A DNA stretch of 64,000 nucleotides, taken from positions 978,300 to 1,042,299 of the forward strand of contig NZ_LKIU01000005.1 of assembly GCF_001307035.1 (NCBI RefSeq), read 5' to 3'. The notes beneath the pieces are model-generated. The model saw only the letters and a list, made by a program, of their open reading frames with translations. It was not told the origin of the DNA and made no database searches. The stretch is from Arthrobacter sp. Edens01 (GTDB lineage: Bacteria > Actinomycetota > Actinomycetes > Actinomycetales > Micrococcaceae). Positions 63,030 to 64,000 of the stretch are shown here, piece by piece (position 1 is the first letter of the stretch; every line of letters starts with the position of its first letter). The translations under genes and the position numbers were made by a program.

Positions 63030-64000
63030 CTAGTCGCTGGCCAGCGTGAGTCCGGCTGAGGCACAGAGAGTCGTGAGGCCTTCGAGCCCGAAGGCCTGGA
63101 CCGGGCCCAGGACACCGCTGCCGACTGCCTTCCCCTGCTGCAGCGCCATTGCCCCCTCTGCCAGCAGTTCACCGGTCAGCGTATAGACGTTCGGCCCCTG
63201 GACATGAACCTCAACGGCAGGCCTGCCGTCCTGTCCGTCGAGCTCTGCTACCGCGTGGCTCAGGGATTTGGAACGTTCCTGCGCGTCCGGTCCGCCGCCT
63301 GAGCCGCCTGCCTGTTTGGCAGCAGCGGCGAGGATTCTCTTTCCAGCAGGCACACGTTCCAGCTTCTGGGTCACCCAGGTGAGGGGACCGGCAATGCGGC
63401 TCAGGGCGGGGAACCAGCCGTTATATACCTCGACGGCCCCAAGATCCGCGAAGGCCTCGGGCAGGAACAGCACTTCGGTGCCGGTTGCGAGGAAGGCCCG
63501 CCTCACCCGGCCGTGGATACGGAAGGCATGTGTCCGGCTGGCCATCCTTGTGTACTGGAGGGAACCGGCGCGCCAGACAGCCGCCGGCAGTGCCAGGCCT
63601 TCAGCGAGCGTCGCCCGCGTTCCGCCGCTAATGCCCCGGCGCAGGGAACCAACCGTGAAATAGCCGATGCTCAGCCTCCCGGCCGCAGTACCGGCACGCT
63701 CGGCAGCGACGGCCCCCGCCAGGGTGCCGGGAACGTAGTCGTATCCGAAGGCGGGGACCATGGTGGCACCATTGCCGGCAGCCTGTGCCGAATAACGCCG
63801 GCGCACCTCCTGGACAAAGTCGACTTCACCCGTGGAATCCAGGTAGTGCGCCCCAACCTCAGCGGCAGCTGCGGCCGCGGCATGGCCAAAGCGGCTGAAC
63901 GGACCCACCGTGGACACCAGCACGTCGCCGGGGTCCACCAGCGCCCGTACGGTGGACGGGTCCGTGACGTCGGCAGTCTGGAACGGGAGGCCGTGCGGGT
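63030..64000 (-). CDS. Saccharopine dehydrogenase-like NAD(P)-binding protein (5' end cut by window edge)
   Basis: About 323 residues are present and the frame continues past 64000, so the N-terminal Rossmann fold is incomplete. Seen near the start: LVSTVGPFSRFGHAAAAAAA and AHYLDSTGEVDFVQEV, then MVPAFGYDYVPGTLAGAVAA, the pattern of the saccharopine-dehydrogenase-like trans-acting enoyl reductase group. These oxidoreductases act on lipids in mycobacteria and on unknown substrates elsewhere. Convergent with the tRNA-Ala pair. Confidence 0.85.
   Translation of the reverse strand, partial: PHGLPFQTADVTDPSTVRALVDPGDVLVSTVGPFSRFGHAAAAAAAEVGAHYLDSTGEVDFVQEVRRRYSAQAAGNGATMVPAFGYDYVPGTLAGAVAAERAGTAAGRLSIGYFTVGSLRRGISGGTRATLAEGLALPAAVWRAGSLQYTRMASRTHAFRIHGRVRRAFLATGTEVLFLPEAFADLGAVEVYNGWFPALSRIAGPLTWVTQKLERVPAGKRILAAAAKQAGGSGGGPDAQERSKSLSHAVAELDGQDGRPAVEVHVQGPNVYTLTGELLAEGAMALQQGKAVGSGVLGPVQAFGLEGLTTLCASAGLTLASD

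Overview
The window is a gene-dense, high-GC chromosomal segment from an actinobacterium, most likely Arthrobacter or a close Micrococcaceae relative. Reasons: RskA-type anti-sigma factor, mycothiol-dependent nitroreductase homologue, GapB-type long GAPDH, MptB mannosyltransferase, two ClpP paralogues upstream of clpX, a long RNase E/G followed by rplU-rpmA-obg-proB-proA, and an ileS gene under an actinobacterial T-box with a very short specifier stem. No insertion sequence, prophage, CRISPR array or replication origin was seen. Almost everything is core chromosome; one short stretch (41.2-42.5 kb) looks like an inserted cassette.

Layout. 0-9.3 kb: partial msrA, a Nif3-like protein, a coiled-coil protein with a decayed zinc ribbon, an RNase HI fused to a VOC domain, yaaA, the RNase P RNA, an MFS exporter, gapB, and an acyl-CoA dehydrogenase/peptide deformylase pair. 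9.3-14.4 kb: tRNA-His, orn, polyprenol-phosphomannose-dependent mannosyltransferases (mptB and a GT87 enzyme, convergent) and a DUF3224 protein. 14.4-18.2 kb: a co-oriented cell-envelope stress locus reading DUF4397 surface protein, class F sortase, ECF sigma factor, anti-sigma factor, M50 membrane protease. 18.3-30.5 kb: tRNA-Arg, an SSB paralogue, a lipoprotein, ettA, two thioesterases, truncated haemoglobin, MscS channel, OsmC, pepN and a large secreted metalloprotease with C-terminal DxDGDG repeats.

30.6-41.2 kb: rpiB-nei, tRNA-Gly and tRNA-Pro, tig-clpP1-clpP2-clpX (protein folding and turnover), a mycothiol-dependent nitroreductase-like protein, valS, a DUF488 protein and a PGPGW membrane protein. 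41.2-42.5 kb: a single nuclease-like gene (wHTH plus DUF559) between two diverged 90-bp inverted repeats. 42.6-50.7 kb: an SDR enzyme, then T-box-ileS-folC-DUF4233-ndk, a maltokinase-cap-like protein and a VKOR. 50.8-62.6 kb: rne with a long structured leader, rplU-rpmA, obg, proB-proA, nadD, a low-complexity membrane protein and rsfS. The end carries two identical tRNA-Ala genes and a truncated saccharopine-dehydrogenase-like gene.

Most interesting: (i) the sigma/anti-sigma pair is translationally coupled to its own M50 protease and sits beside a lipoprotein-like class F sortase and a candidate substrate, suggesting a self-contained regulated-proteolysis/surface-anchoring circuit; (ii) the inverted-repeat-flanked nuclease gene; (iii) the ileS T-box, in which anti-sequestrator and Shine-Dalgarno sequestrator helices can be read directly. 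Start codons were chosen from ribosome-binding sites, overlaps and family N-termini; no similarity search was run, so product names rest on recognised motifs.
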